64,000 nucleotides of DNA from Tumebacillus amylolyticus (lineage in GTDB: Bacteria > Bacillota > Bacilli > Tumebacillales > Tumebacillaceae): the NCBI RefSeq assembly GCF_016722965.1, contig NZ_JAEQNB010000003.1:1-64000 (forward strand). The letters are read 5' to 3'. Numbering within the stretch: the stretch's first letter is position 1; each line of letters opens with the position of its first letter. The translations under genes and the position numbers were made by a program. The notes beneath the pieces are model-generated. The model was not told the DNA's origin. It saw only the letters and a list, made by a program, of their open reading frames with translations, and made no database searches. Shown piece after piece: positions 24,915 to 33,357 of the stretch.

Positions 24915-26177
24915 TCAGATGGATTGCAACAAGTCCAGCATGGGCCAGAACAAGAACAGAGCGACGAGCCCCACTACTCCCCCTACGATCAGCAACAGTA
25001 CCGGTTCGAACAGTTTGAGCATCAGGTCCATGTGCTGCTTGCGGCGGGTCGCAAGGGCTACTCCTGTATTCAGCAGAGCTCGTCCGAGATCACCGGTTGC
25101 TTCTGCGACTTGAACGGAGAGAATCAAGGTGTCGTCTAAGGGTTCGTGAAGAAGTGCGGTGCTGAGGGGGAGTCCTTGGAGAATGGCGGTGCGTGTTCGT
25201 TGGGAGATGGAAAGGGAAAGTGGAGGAAGCGCGAGGTTGGATTGAATCTCAAGTGCTTGAAGGAGTGGCAGTCCGCCCTCGATGAGCACACCGAGGGTGA
25301 CGGTCCATTGGTGCGTTCGGTCGAGAAGGTGGTACTGACGCAAAAACGGCAAGCGTTCCTGAACATGCCGAAGGGTCAAGAAAGTCAGGCAGGCGATGAG
25401 GAACACCGCGCAGAGAACGAGGAAATCGTGTCTCGCCAGCGCGAACATCAACTGTGTGGCGCCACCGAGTGGAATCCCCATGCCCACGTACAAATCCGCG
25501 AATCTGGGGACGACGACTTCGAACAAAAAAGCGATGAGACAGAAAAGCAACACGCCGAGAACTGCAGGGTACGCCATCGCTTGTTGTCGTTCGCGTCGCC
25601 ATGCCTCTCGCTGAGCGCAAGATGCAGCCGCACGTGTGAGATTGCCGGGCAAATCACCATTGTGTTCGCCTGCTTGTACCAAAGCAAGGACGAGCAACGG
25701 AGCTTGAGCCAAACGCATAGACTCCGACAGGGTTTGCCCTTCCCGCAAATCCCGACTCAGCTTCATCGAGAGGTCGCGTTGACGTTGCCTTCCCCGATTG
25801 GATAAAAAAGCAAGCGCCTCCAACAAAGGCACGCCTCCCTCCAACAGCCTTGCCAACTCCTCAGAAAATCTGCCCCAAGCCGCTTCCGGGAGTCGATCAT
25901 GGCGTTCCTTGATCATCTGCCGCAGAGACTTGACCTTCCCTTGCACCCGTTTTGCTAAAGAGACAAGCCTGCGGTTGCGTTGCAACATTTGCAGGCAAGC
26001 ACGCATCGTTTTTTGCAACAGGGGAATTAATCGCACGAAGAAGTTTTTCACTGGATTTCTGGCGTGGGTCCGCTTACTTTCTGCGGGTGCTCGAATGCGC
26101 AAGAGGTCTATTTTTTTGCGGAGGAGACGCTCCGCCTGTTTCAGCCAGGCGGAAGCATCATGTGGTTTGCGCGTCAT
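24915..26177 (-). CDS. comGB: ComGB, inner-membrane platform protein (T2SF domain)
   Basis: 420 residues. Two T2SF/GspF repeats, each with the FSEELARLLEGGVPLLEAL- or VTLGVLIEGGLPLLQAL-type helix, and three transmembrane segments (about 220-245, 275-295 and 395-415). Start ATG 26177 overlaps the comGA stop (ATGA). The N terminus carries about 90 extra, strongly basic residues before the first T2SF repeat. Confidence 0.9.
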   Translation of the reverse strand: MTRKPHDASAWLKQAERLLRKKIDLLRIRAPAESKRTHARNPVKNFFVRLIPLLQKTMRACLQMLQRNRRLVSLAKRVQGKVKSLRQMIKERHDRLPEAAWGRFSEELARLLEGGVPLLEALAFLSNRGRQRQRDLSMKLSRDLREGQTLSESMRLAQAPLLVLALVQAGEHNGDLPGNLTRAAASCAQREAWRRERQQAMAYPAVLGVLLFCLIAFLFEVVVPRFADLYVGMGIPLGGATQLMFALARHDFLVLCAVFLIACLTFLTLRHVQERLPFLRQYHLLDRTHQWTVTLGVLIEGGLPLLQALEIQSNLALPPLSLSISQRTRTAILQGLPLSTALLHEPLDDTLILSVQVAEATGDLGRALLNTGVALATRRKQHMDLMLKLFEPVLLLIVGGVVGLVALFLFWPMLDLLQSI

Positions 26178-27226
26178 CGGAGTCCCCGCTGATCGAGATG
26201 GCGGTCGTACGTTTGATCGTCGATCAAGCCGTGGTCCAGCCATTCGCTGAGGATATCGGGCAAGAGTCGGCACCCGTCTCGTCTTGCTCGCAACGTTAAT
26301 TCATGCACGTCCGCTCGGTGGTACAGCCCTTGACGGATTGACTCACTCATCGGCAAGCACTCAAACACCGCCCGTCTTCCCTGCTCCGTCTCGACCAACC
26401 GTTGCCCAACGACCCCGCGCACCGAAGTAGCCACTACTTGCGACGGGACCCCGAGGTCGATCAATCGCAAGAGGGCTCCCACGGCACTCTCGCTATGCAA
26501 GGACGTCATGACCATATGCCCCGTCAATGCCGCTCTAGACGCCGCTTCCGCTGTCTCCCCATCGCGGACTTCTCCGACCATGAGCACATCTGGGTCTTGC
26601 CGCAAAATCGAACGCAACGCCGTGCCGAACGTCAACCCCATACGCGGCTGAATCTCCACTTGGTTGATCCCCGGCAACTTCACTTCCACCGGATTCTCCA
26701 ACGTCGAGATATTCACACCTGCATGTTGCAGATGCAGAAGCGTCGCGTAGAGCGTTGTCGTTTTTCCGGAACCGGTCGGCCCCGTGACCAGCACCAACCC
26801 GTGCTTGGCCTCAACCCAGGACCGGAACAAGCGCAATTGTTTCAAGTCGAAGCCCAATTCGCCCAACTCGTGTCGGGCGTGGTTCGGCAACAAGCGCAAG
26901 GCTAATTTTTCTCCATGAACGGTCGGCAACGACGAGACGCGTACATCCACAGATTCCTCTCCGCCCAAACCCAAACGGAAACTCCCATCCTGCGGCAAAC
27001 GTCGTTCTGCAATGTCCATACGTGCCATCAGTTTGACGCGCGACACCGTCTGTTCCAACGTTCCTTCACCCGATTCCCAGCTCTGCAATCCTCCGTTCAC
27101 CCGCACTCGAATGGCGTACTGACGCTCGTCCCCCGGTTCGATATGGATGTCGCTCACTCCGCTTTGATACGCATGGCGAATCAAACCCTCGATGGGGTCG
27201 ATCATTCCGTTGTCTGCTACTTTCAT
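26174..27226 (-). CDS. comGA: ComGA, pilus-assembly type ATPase of the competence system
   Basis: 350 residues of the GspE/PilB secretion-ATPase family. Walker A GPTGSGKT (149-156), Asp box STLENPVE, Walker B ILRQDPDVLMVGEVRD and His box ALTGHMVMTSLH. It lacks the tetracysteine zinc motif of PilB, as do short ComGA proteins. I start at ATG 27226, 10 nt after AAAGGAG; an in-frame TTG lies at 27256. First gene of comGA-GG. Confidence 0.95.
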   Translation of the reverse strand: MKVADNGMIDPIEGLIRHAYQSGVSDIHIEPGDERQYAIRVRVNGGLQSWESGEGTLEQTVSRVKLMARMDIAERRLPQDGSFRLGLGGEESVDVRVSSLPTVHGEKLALRLLPNHARHELGELGFDLKQLRLFRSWVEAKHGLVLVTGPTGSGKTTTLYATLLHLQHAGVNISTLENPVEVKLPGINQVEIQPRMGLTFGTALRSILRQDPDVLMVGEVRDGETAEAASRAALTGHMVMTSLHSESAVGALLRLIDLGVPSQVVATSVRGVVGQRLVETEQGRRAVFECLPMSESIRQGLYHRADVHELTLRARRDGCRLLPDILSEWLDHGLIDDQTYDRHLDQRGLR

Positions 27227-27534
27227 GTTGTTTGTGCTCCTTTTTCCCTGTATCAATTTTGAGTTTTACATCTTGATACGGAATGTAACAGCTTTTCGAG
27301 AGTAAGTAAAGTGACAAATTTCATTCAACCCTTTCTCTTATTCCGTTTAACAAGTGGATTTTCGGTAGCGGAGAGAACACCTCACGTGACGCGGTCGCCT
27401 ATTTTTATCATTATAGTGCAGACAAATTCTTCATTCGAGAAATTAAATCAATTAAAAAAATCATGCTCAGAAAAAAGTATCGGTCGTTGCAAAATACGCT
27501 GTTTTCGCCCCCACCGGCCGCGTCATTTAATCCA
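27227..27534. promoter_or_regulatory. comG upstream region with nested inverted repeats
   Basis: About 300 bp without a gene. On the plus strand GTATCAA (27250-27256) and TTGATAC (27273-27279) form a 7-bp inverted repeat, overlapped by TTACAT/ATGTAA (27265-27286 region). I could not place a credible sigma-A promoter or an AAAA-N5-TTTT ComK box. The rest is A/T-rich and featureless. Confidence 0.35.
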
Positions 27535-27577
27535 GAAAAAAGGAAATCCCACGCACGATGCGCAGGACTTCCGAGAA
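27535..27577 (-). terminator. Intrinsic terminator of the LodAB-type operon
   Basis: The minus strand reads GGAAGTCC TGCGC..GCG TGGGATTTCC followed by T6. It starts about 12 bp past the stop of the flavoprotein gene. Confidence 0.75.
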
Positions 27578-27588
27578 AAAATTATTTT

Positions 27589-28692
27589 TTACCCCTTACC
27601 CTCAGCAGGAATCCGCCGCGCCCAAAACGAATGTGTACGCCAACGTTGTTCCATCGCGTAAAAATGGCTGCGTGCGTCCAAGTAGTGGCGGTAGGTGCGG
27701 TGTACAAACTCTTCGTAGGCCGCAAACGATGCCGGAGTTCCCTCTTGAATCGCGTGAGATGCTTCAATGGCGGTGCCAATCGCCATGAGGATGCCTTGCG
27801 AGGACAGCGGGTCGTAGGCCGCCGCTGCATCGCCGACCGCAAGCCACCCCGCCCCCTGCACCTGTTGCAAATGGGAGGAGTTCGCGATGAAGATACGCGG
27901 AGCTTCGGTGAGTTGATAGCTGTACCTCTGAATGAGTTTGCCGATTCGCGTCGTCCGCGCCAGCCCCGACCTCCACACATCCGCCTCACGCGCCGCCTTG
28001 GTCTGCGGCAAATCCCCGTCGCTTAGAAATGCCACCACTCGCTTCCCACCCGGAACTTGCGCCGTGTACCACCAGCCGTTTTCCACCGCTTCAATCTCGG
28101 TAAAAGAATCTCGATCCGCGTTCGCTTCCTCCGATTCCACCACCGTTGCAATCCCCACCAACTGATCTTGTGCCGCCCGTTCTACACCCATCTGCCGTGC
28201 CCACCATGCTGTTCGTCCAGTCGCATCCACGACCACATCTGCACGGATTGAGTCCGTGTCTGTTTCCAACTGCCACGTGGATTCGTTTTTTTGAAAAGTC
28301 TTCACACGACTTCCTGACAAGCACAGACTTCCTGCCTCGCAAGCCGCCGTGCGCATCATGTGATCAAACTTCACCCGATCCAAGTGCCAGCCATTGCCGT
28401 GCGGATCGAGCAAAAAGTCATGCTCCACCGCCACAGAACTGCCCCAAATCGAGCGATTGCCAAAACTCGCGAGATGTCCATCTGACAGGAACTCCTCCCA
28501 GACACCAAGCATCTGCAACACCCGACGAGAGGAGGGAGGCAGACCTTCTCCCACTTTCCACAAAACTGCACGGCCTGCACCGTCATCCACCAGCACGTTC
28601 CTTACCCCTGCCTTGGAAAGCAAACATGCCACTGACGCCCCGGCGGGACCTCCCCCCAGCACGCAGACTTGCGTGTGAATCTCACTCCTCAT
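27589..28692 (-). CDS. LodB-like FAD-dependent oxidoreductase (quinone-cofactor maturase)
   Basis: A 367-residue flavoprotein of the tryptophan-halogenase/geranylgeranyl-reductase class. Dinucleotide-binding motif CVLGGGPAGASVACLLSKAG at the N terminus, VVVDATGRTAWWAR in the middle and WLAVGDAAAAYDPLSSQGI for the second FAD segment. A flavoprotein of this kind always accompanies LodA-type oxidases and is needed to build their cysteine tryptophylquinone. The pairing here is strict: the start ATG 28692 lies inside the oxidase gene (11-bp overlap). Longer upstream starts are only open frame within the oxidase gene. No electron-transfer partner is nearby. Confidence 0.82.
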   Translation of the reverse strand: MRSEIHTQVCVLGGGPAGASVACLLSKAGVRNVLVDDGAGRAVLWKVGEGLPPSSRRVLQMLGVWEEFLSDGHLASFGNRSIWGSSVAVEHDFLLDPHGNGWHLDRVKFDHMMRTAACEAGSLCLSGSRVKTFQKNESTWQLETDTDSIRADVVVDATGRTAWWARQMGVERAAQDQLVGIATVVESEEANADRDSFTEIEAVENGWWYTAQVPGGKRVVAFLSDGDLPQTKAAREADVWRSGLARTTRIGKLIQRYSYQLTEAPRIFIANSSHLQQVQGAGWLAVGDAAAAYDPLSSQGILMAIGTAIEASHAIQEGTPASFAAYEEFVHRTYRHYLDARSHFYAMEQRWRTHSFWARRIPAEGKG

Positions 28693-30445
28693 CCAGCGAG
28701 TTTCCGAGTTCCACATGCACGACCGGCGGGAACACGCCGGCCTCATCAGGCCCCGGTTGGGCGACGATGATGCCGATCTTGCTCCAATTCTGAACAAAGG
28801 AATTGATCCCTTTCTGACCGTTCGGGAAGTCTTGCAACCAATCATGGCGCAGGTTGAAATATTTCAGACGCTGCCCCACGTTCAACGTTGGATTCATCAC
28901 CTGCTCATAGGAACTCTTCGCCAACACATGATTGGGCACCCGTGCCGGCCAGAATGTCGGCAAATACGGGTTGATCGCCGGCTCATACCCGGAACGACAG
29001 CTCGACGTGTCCGCTTGCCACGGCACTGCCATCCAACGGTTGAGATCTCCCGGACGACTGCCCCCGTTCAACGGCCCCGTCGGACTCAACACGATCTGCT
29101 GTGTCAGCACATCCCCATAATCAGGCTCCGGCAGATCCGACGGACGGTGCATGATCCGGAACGGCGCGCTGTACATCGACGCATGACGCATCGGCCACGT
29201 CATCTCACAACCCGGATGGAACGCCCCACCCAAACATGATTCCAGTGCCGCCCGATCCAGCGCTTGCGGACGAAACTCCACCGGCAATTCCTCCAACGTC
29301 TGAGGACCCAGTGGTCGATCCGGATCCCAGTCGGACTCGAATTCGCCTTTCATCCAGCGCTCCAACCATTCGTATTGCACCGCTGTCACAGACAACCATG
29401 CATTCACGGTGTTTGCCGGAATCGACATCGAATCTCCGTACATCGGCGGCAGTGCGTCATAGCGCATCGTCTGCGCGTGAGGGTTGCGGAATTGCTTGAA
29501 GATCTGCTCCCGGAACGGTCGCTCATCTACGCTGTTATCCGCCAAGCGGCATAAGTTCTCCGGTGCAAGTAAATCGTTTGGCGACGCAAAGCCCCATTCC
29601 AAGTAAAACCCTTCATTCACCCATTGCGTTTGTACGAATCGCTCGAAGATCGGGTAGATTTGCTCCGTAAACGACACGTTCGTCGGCGCAAGGCTCGGGT
29701 CGAGTTCCAGTGCCGTCTGAAACATCACATCGTACAGCGTGACCACGCCCAGAACTCCCGGCGCAAAGTCGGGCGGTGCCACGACGACCCAAGCGGGTTC
29801 CACGTCTACTGGTTGCCCGTTGATCACAACCTGTGCGCTGACAGAACCGTCCGACGTATCGTCATACCAATACTCGTTGTTGGCAAACGTCGTACAGGGT
29901 AGTTGCAACGGCGATGCAGAGTGCCCCATGCCCCCAAATACCAGCAAGTTCCCCTCGTCATCGGTGCGAATCTCGCCAAGTTCAACCGCGACACCCATGA
30001 AGTTTCCGGCAGGCAGGTGCAGTCTTTGTTGAGTTCCGCTGATCGTGCTCGGCCCTCCGTCGATCACCAGTTGGTCGCGGGCTTCATACTTGGCATTGCG
30101 TCTCGTGCTCTCCTGATCGGCGGCTTCCGGAATGTCCAACGCGATATCGAAGTCATACCATGCCGCTTTTTTGTTCGCGAGATGCACCGTCCACGCGATC
30201 TCATCCACGTCCGCATCCTTCGCCGACACTTCGCGCAAGATCTCTCCGGCGCAGTTCAGCCCGTAAAGTCGAAACTTCGCAACTTGCCGCTTGATCCGCC
30301 CCTGTCCGTCCTTGTACCCGCCATTTGGAAAGGGAAACACTCCCGGTACTTCCGGACCGATAAAAAATTCGTCCGGAGAATTCCCGACACGCGCGATCCC
30401 AATGCCGGGATAGATCACACACTTTACGATTTCTTGATCTCCCAT
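28682..30445 (-). CDS. LodA/GoxA family cysteine tryptophylquinone-dependent oxidase
   Basis: 587 residues. The N-terminal IYPGIGIARVGNSPDEFFIG, the CLGGAFHPGCEMTWPMRH block (Cys404) and the GDLNRWMAVPWQAD block (Trp471, Trp476) are hallmarks of the LodA family, in which a Cys and a Trp are cross-linked to form CTQ. Cys404 and one of the two Trp are the likely pair. Known members oxidise the epsilon-amino group of lysine, or glycine, and release hydrogen peroxide and ammonia. Substrate cannot be told here. No signal peptide. ATG 30445 follows GGTGAGG. It sits downstream of the SLH gene terminator and before its LodB-like partner. Confidence 0.88.
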   Translation of the reverse strand: MGDQEIVKCVIYPGIGIARVGNSPDEFFIGPEVPGVFPFPNGGYKDGQGRIKRQVAKFRLYGLNCAGEILREVSAKDADVDEIAWTVHLANKKAAWYDFDIALDIPEAADQESTRRNAKYEARDQLVIDGGPSTISGTQQRLHLPAGNFMGVAVELGEIRTDDEGNLLVFGGMGHSASPLQLPCTTFANNEYWYDDTSDGSVSAQVVINGQPVDVEPAWVVVAPPDFAPGVLGVVTLYDVMFQTALELDPSLAPTNVSFTEQIYPIFERFVQTQWVNEGFYLEWGFASPNDLLAPENLCRLADNSVDERPFREQIFKQFRNPHAQTMRYDALPPMYGDSMSIPANTVNAWLSVTAVQYEWLERWMKGEFESDWDPDRPLGPQTLEELPVEFRPQALDRAALESCLGGAFHPGCEMTWPMRHASMYSAPFRIMHRPSDLPEPDYGDVLTQQIVLSPTGPLNGGSRPGDLNRWMAVPWQADTSSCRSGYEPAINPYLPTFWPARVPNHVLAKSSYEQVMNPTLNVGQRLKYFNLRHDWLQDFPNGQKGINSFVQNWSKIGIIVAQPGPDEAGVFPPVVHVELGNSLDEE

Positions 30446-30507
30446 CAACCCTCACCCCGATATGTATGAATTCAATTCCCCTCCCCACCTTATGTGGATG
30501 TAAATAG

Positions 30508-30537
30508 AAAAAGCACCCGGCACAAACTCCGGGTGCT
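30508..30537 (-). terminator. Intrinsic terminator after the SLH-domain gene
   Basis: Nine-base-pair stem AGCACCCGG (30512-30520) / CCGGGTGCT (30529-30537) followed by T5 on the minus strand. Only about 60 bp separate it from the LodA-type start codon. Confidence 0.9.
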
Positions 30538-30549
30538 GCTCCTCTTGCC

Positions 30550-31662
30550 TTACATCGGTTTCGTCTGCTCCGGCAGGTAGCGGATCAATTGCTCTATCCC
30601 GCGCCCACGGTGTACCGATTCATGTGCAACTGTCGAAGCCTCTTCGACCCAGCCAAACGACCAGCTCTTCGGTGAGACATCCGGGAAGTGCTGTTTGACG
30701 GGAATCGTACCGTCTTTCAACGGGCCGCGGAACAGGGCGATGTCGAACAGTTTCGCCGCCGATTCACGGTCGGTTGCGTCGTTCGGGCGGAACTTGCCGT
30801 TGCCATCGCCGTCCAACCAATTCAAAGCTTTGGCTGTCCCGATGTACTCCTTCGCCCAAGAATCGGACGAATCATCAAACGCCACAAACGGTGCTTCTTG
30901 CACCCCGCGCATCGTCAGCATCAAACGAACCAGTTCGGCGCGCGTGATCGGAGCGTCCGGATGGAACGTGCCGTCGCCATATCCGCTCATGTATCCTGCA
31001 TGGCTGACTTTGTTGATGTAGCTGGCCGCCCAGTGGTTGCTCGGAACGTCGCCATACGGTTTTGCAAGGGCTGTGCCGTCTGCAAGACCTGCGACCCGTG
31101 CCACCACGGCCGCCGCTTCCGCTCGGGTGATCGAAGCGTCAGGATGGAACTTGCCGTCCGGGTACCCGACAAAGAAAGGCTGATCGATGGACGTACCTGT
31201 TTTGAATTTGATCTTGGGCGTCTCCATTTTCCACTTGCCGTCCTCTTCCACCACACAAGAGAGTTCGTAGTTGGTGTCGATCGCCACATCACCTTTGACT
31301 TTCAAGTTAAAGTGCGTCACGCGCGCCCCGTTGTTCTCGACGTCCTTCAAGTTCCACGTCAAGAAGCGGGTCGAGGCATCCCACGTCGCGCCCCCGTCGT
31401 CGCTTTCGTCCACATCCAGTCCTTCCGGCACTTTGACTTTCAGTTGAACTTGGGAGTTGTTTTTGTTTTCCACGTTGTGATAGAGAATGTGATAGCCGAT
31501 CTCGCCGCCGGCGCCAACCGTCTGACAGTCCTCCACCATCTGTACGCTCAAACGATTGTCTGCTGCGTGCACCACATTCCCTGCAGACGCGAACCCGACG
31601 AACGTCGTGGTGACTGCACCGGAAGCCAAGATCAAAGCCATTTTTCTCAGGTAAGATGCCAA
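30550..31662 (-). CDS. S-layer homology (SLH) domain surface protein
   Basis: 370 residues. Signal peptide to about residue 34 (cleavage near VHAA). Residues 36-155 form a beta-rich domain like DUF11/conserved-repeat modules of surface proteins. Three SLH domains follow (about 160-203, 204-265 and 266-345) with the motifs GYPDGKFHPDASITRAEAA, GYGDGTFHPDAPITRAEL and GDGNGKFRPNDATDRESA. SLH domains bind pyruvylated secondary cell-wall polymer, so the protein should coat the wall. TTG start at 31662 behind GGGGAGGG. A hairpin and promoter precede it. Confidence 0.9.
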   Translation of the reverse strand: MASYLRKMALILASGAVTTTFVGFASAGNVVHAADNRLSVQMVEDCQTVGAGGEIGYHILYHNVENKNNSQVQLKVKVPEGLDVDESDDGGATWDASTRFLTWNLKDVENNGARVTHFNLKVKGDVAIDTNYELSCVVEEDGKWKMETPKIKFKTGTSIDQPFFVGYPDGKFHPDASITRAEAAAVVARVAGLADGTALAKPYGDVPSNHWAASYINKVSHAGYMSGYGDGTFHPDAPITRAELVRLMLTMRGVQEAPFVAFDDSSDSWAKEYIGTAKALNWLDGDGNGKFRPNDATDRESAAKLFDIALFRGPLKDGTIPVKQHFPDVSPKSWSFGWVEEASTVAHESVHRGRGIEQLIRYLPEQTKPM

Positions 31663-31674
31663 TCGAAACCCTCC

Positions 31675-31695
31675 CCATGAATGGTTGATTCATGG
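31675..31695 (-). promoter_or_regulatory. Hairpin abutting the SLH gene ribosome-binding site
   Basis: A perfect 8-bp stem CCATGAAT/ATTCATGG with a 5-nt loop in the 5' untranslated region. The 3' arm runs straight into the GGGGAGGG ribosome site. It could stabilise the mRNA 5' end or affect translation; that is inference. Confidence 0.5.
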
Positions 31696-31715
31696 TGAAG
31701 TGTACGGCTGGATAC

Positions 31716-31744
31716 TTTATCACATGACAATCAAATTCTTGCAA
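31716..31744 (-). promoter_or_regulatory. Sigma-A-like promoter of the SLH gene
   Basis: Minus strand TTGCAA (31739-31744), 17 bp, GATAAA (31716-31721), with TGT just before the -10. The predicted transcript has a leader of about 45 nt that includes the hairpin at 31675-31695. Confidence 0.5.
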
Positions 31745-31796
31745 AAAAAGCGCTGTTTCGACGAACACTAGGACAACAAAGGGGGTGTCGCCACCC

Positions 31797-31934
31797 ATGT
31801 GGGACGTGCTTTCTCATCTTCAATTCGGGTGGATCGTGTTGATCGTCCTGTTCGCTTGTGTCACCGTGGAGCGGCGTTGGTTTGCCGATCCGACCGAACC
31901 GCCCGCTCACCCCGACGATGACGAATGGTGGTAA
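31797..31934 (+). CDS. Possible small membrane protein, 45 aa
   Basis: An ATG-started frame with AAAGGGGGTG about 11 nt upstream. Residues 10-24 are hydrophobic (FGWIVLIVLFACVTV), followed by ERRW and an acidic tail ending DDDEWW. The layout is that of a small single-pass membrane protein with a charged tail. Against it: its 3' end overlaps the convergent MFS gene by 74 bp and no terminator follows. Unrecognised. Confidence 0.4.
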   Translation: MWDVLSHLQFGWIVLIVLFACVTVERRWFADPTEPPAHPDDDEWW

Positions 31935-33198
31935 GCGGCAGATGCCATGACAGATACAAAGCAACGAGCAAGAGGATCAGCACGATCACAAAAACGGTCT
32001 CGTACGACACCGCTTCCAGCAGCGTGCCGCTGAAGATCGGCAACACAGATAACGGAGCCATGCAGAGATTGAGGTACGCCACCAGCCGTCCACGCGTCTG
32101 GTCGTTCGAAATTTCCAGGAGGTAATTGGTGAAACCGATCCATCCGCTGCTCACGACACCCAAGAGCCCAAACGCCGTCAGCACCAACGTTTGCCGCCCG
32201 CTCCCCGTCTCTTGCTGCCCGGCAAACAAGATCAACACCGGCACCAGCACATTGCACAGCACCGCCCATCGAACGGTCGCACGGTTGCCGATCTTCTCAC
32301 TGAGGGTCCCGAACAGCACTCCGCCGGCGAGACCTCCGACAATCTGCGCGATCACGAGCTCTCCGATCACATCCATCCCGATCCCCGGCATCGTCTGTAC
32401 ATATAAGATGTAAAACGGCATCGCCAACTGATGCAAGCCACACAACATCTGAATCGACATCAAGCGTCGGAACGGCAAGTTTTTGCGAAGTGTCCCCGCA
32501 AGCGAACGCGCAGGTTCGGGACGCTTTTTTTCCCCGTCAGAGGGAATCTCCATTCTACGCGGGACTTCCTTGACATATAGAAAGGACAGTGAAGAGCAGA
32601 ACAACAACAGAAACGCCGTGGAGAACACGATCAGGAAGTTCAACGGATAGGGAAATTGGTCCGGTTGAGAGACGACGCGTTGGATCAGAAGTCCGGCTGC
32701 AAAGGAACCGGCCGCTCCCAACGTCTGCATCATCCCGAACAGTTTGCCGTGGTTCTGAGGACGTATGCTGCGCCCCGTCAGTTCCATCCACGGGACTTGG
32801 ATCAGTCCTTCTCCGAGGCAGAACATCGTATGCCCGATGAAAAAGCAAAGCAACACCCACGGGGATTGCGAGTTGTAGAGCAACATCCCGATGACGAGCA
32901 AGAATCCAAAGCGGCAGATCAAATAGGTGCGGAACACAAAACGGCTGAGTCGTGGAATGCGGTGCATCCACTTGGCGATAAAGACTTGGGGCAGGACGAA
33001 ACAGAGTTGGCGGATCGCGGTGGCGAGTCCGATGAGCAGAGGGGAACCGCTGACGTGTTGGAGGAACAAGGGGATTAAGATCGTGGCGTCGAGGAAGGTT
33101 AAAGCAACAAAGTACAAGGCACCGTCGGTCGTCAAACCGGCAAAATTCCGTCTTTCCAGCGCCGAACTGAACCAGTTGGGACGCATTGTGGGACGCAT
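31861..33198 (-). CDS. MFS transporter
   Basis: 445 residues with about 12 hydrophobic segments and a charged central loop (around VKEVPRRMEIPSDGEKKRPEPARSL, split by basic residues). The major-facilitator loop motif is recognisable near FGTLSEKIGNRATVRW. Substrate cannot be predicted. I start at ATG 33198, 10 nt after GAGGAGG; the frame continues upstream to 33273 without a better site. The last ~20 residues are highly charged and overlap the small frame on the opposite strand. Confidence 0.85.
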   Translation of the reverse strand: MRPTMRPNWFSSALERRNFAGLTTDGALYFVALTFLDATILIPLFLQHVSGSPLLIGLATAIRQLCFVLPQVFIAKWMHRIPRLSRFVFRTYLICRFGFLLVIGMLLYNSQSPWVLLCFFIGHTMFCLGEGLIQVPWMELTGRSIRPQNHGKLFGMMQTLGAAGSFAAGLLIQRVVSQPDQFPYPLNFLIVFSTAFLLLFCSSLSFLYVKEVPRRMEIPSDGEKKRPEPARSLAGTLRKNLPFRRLMSIQMLCGLHQLAMPFYILYVQTMPGIGMDVIGELVIAQIVGGLAGGVLFGTLSEKIGNRATVRWAVLCNVLVPVLILFAGQQETGSGRQTLVLTAFGLLGVVSSGWIGFTNYLLEISNDQTRGRLVAYLNLCMAPLSVLPIFSGTLLEAVSYETVFVIVLILLLVALYLSWHLPLTTIRHRRGERAVRSDRQTNAAPR

Positions 33199-33254
33199 GG
33201 GAAAAAAGCCTCCTCTCAATTTCTCACAAAGGTCTACACGCGCAATGGGAAAAA

Positions 33255-33274
33255 CGCACCGCGTGCGGTACAAT
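33255..33274 (+). promoter_or_regulatory. Candidate promoter -10 with adjoining palindrome
   Basis: TACAAT at 33269-33274 upstream of the TauE/SafE gene, preceded directly by the palindrome CGCAC-CGC-GTGCG (33255-33267). The -35 (TGGGAA) is poor. A repressor or activator could bind the palindrome; that is inference. Confidence 0.35.
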
Positions 33275-33357
33275 AGAAGGAAACGTACATACTTTCAGAC
33301 TTCAGAAGATTCGACATAGGTACGACTGCAAAGACTGGGAGGTGCTTTCTTACACTC

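Noticed and set aside
27311-28026. Plus-strand frames in the comG-lodB interval
   Set aside because: They cross a terminator and lie antisense to the flavoprotein gene; no ribosome site or domain.
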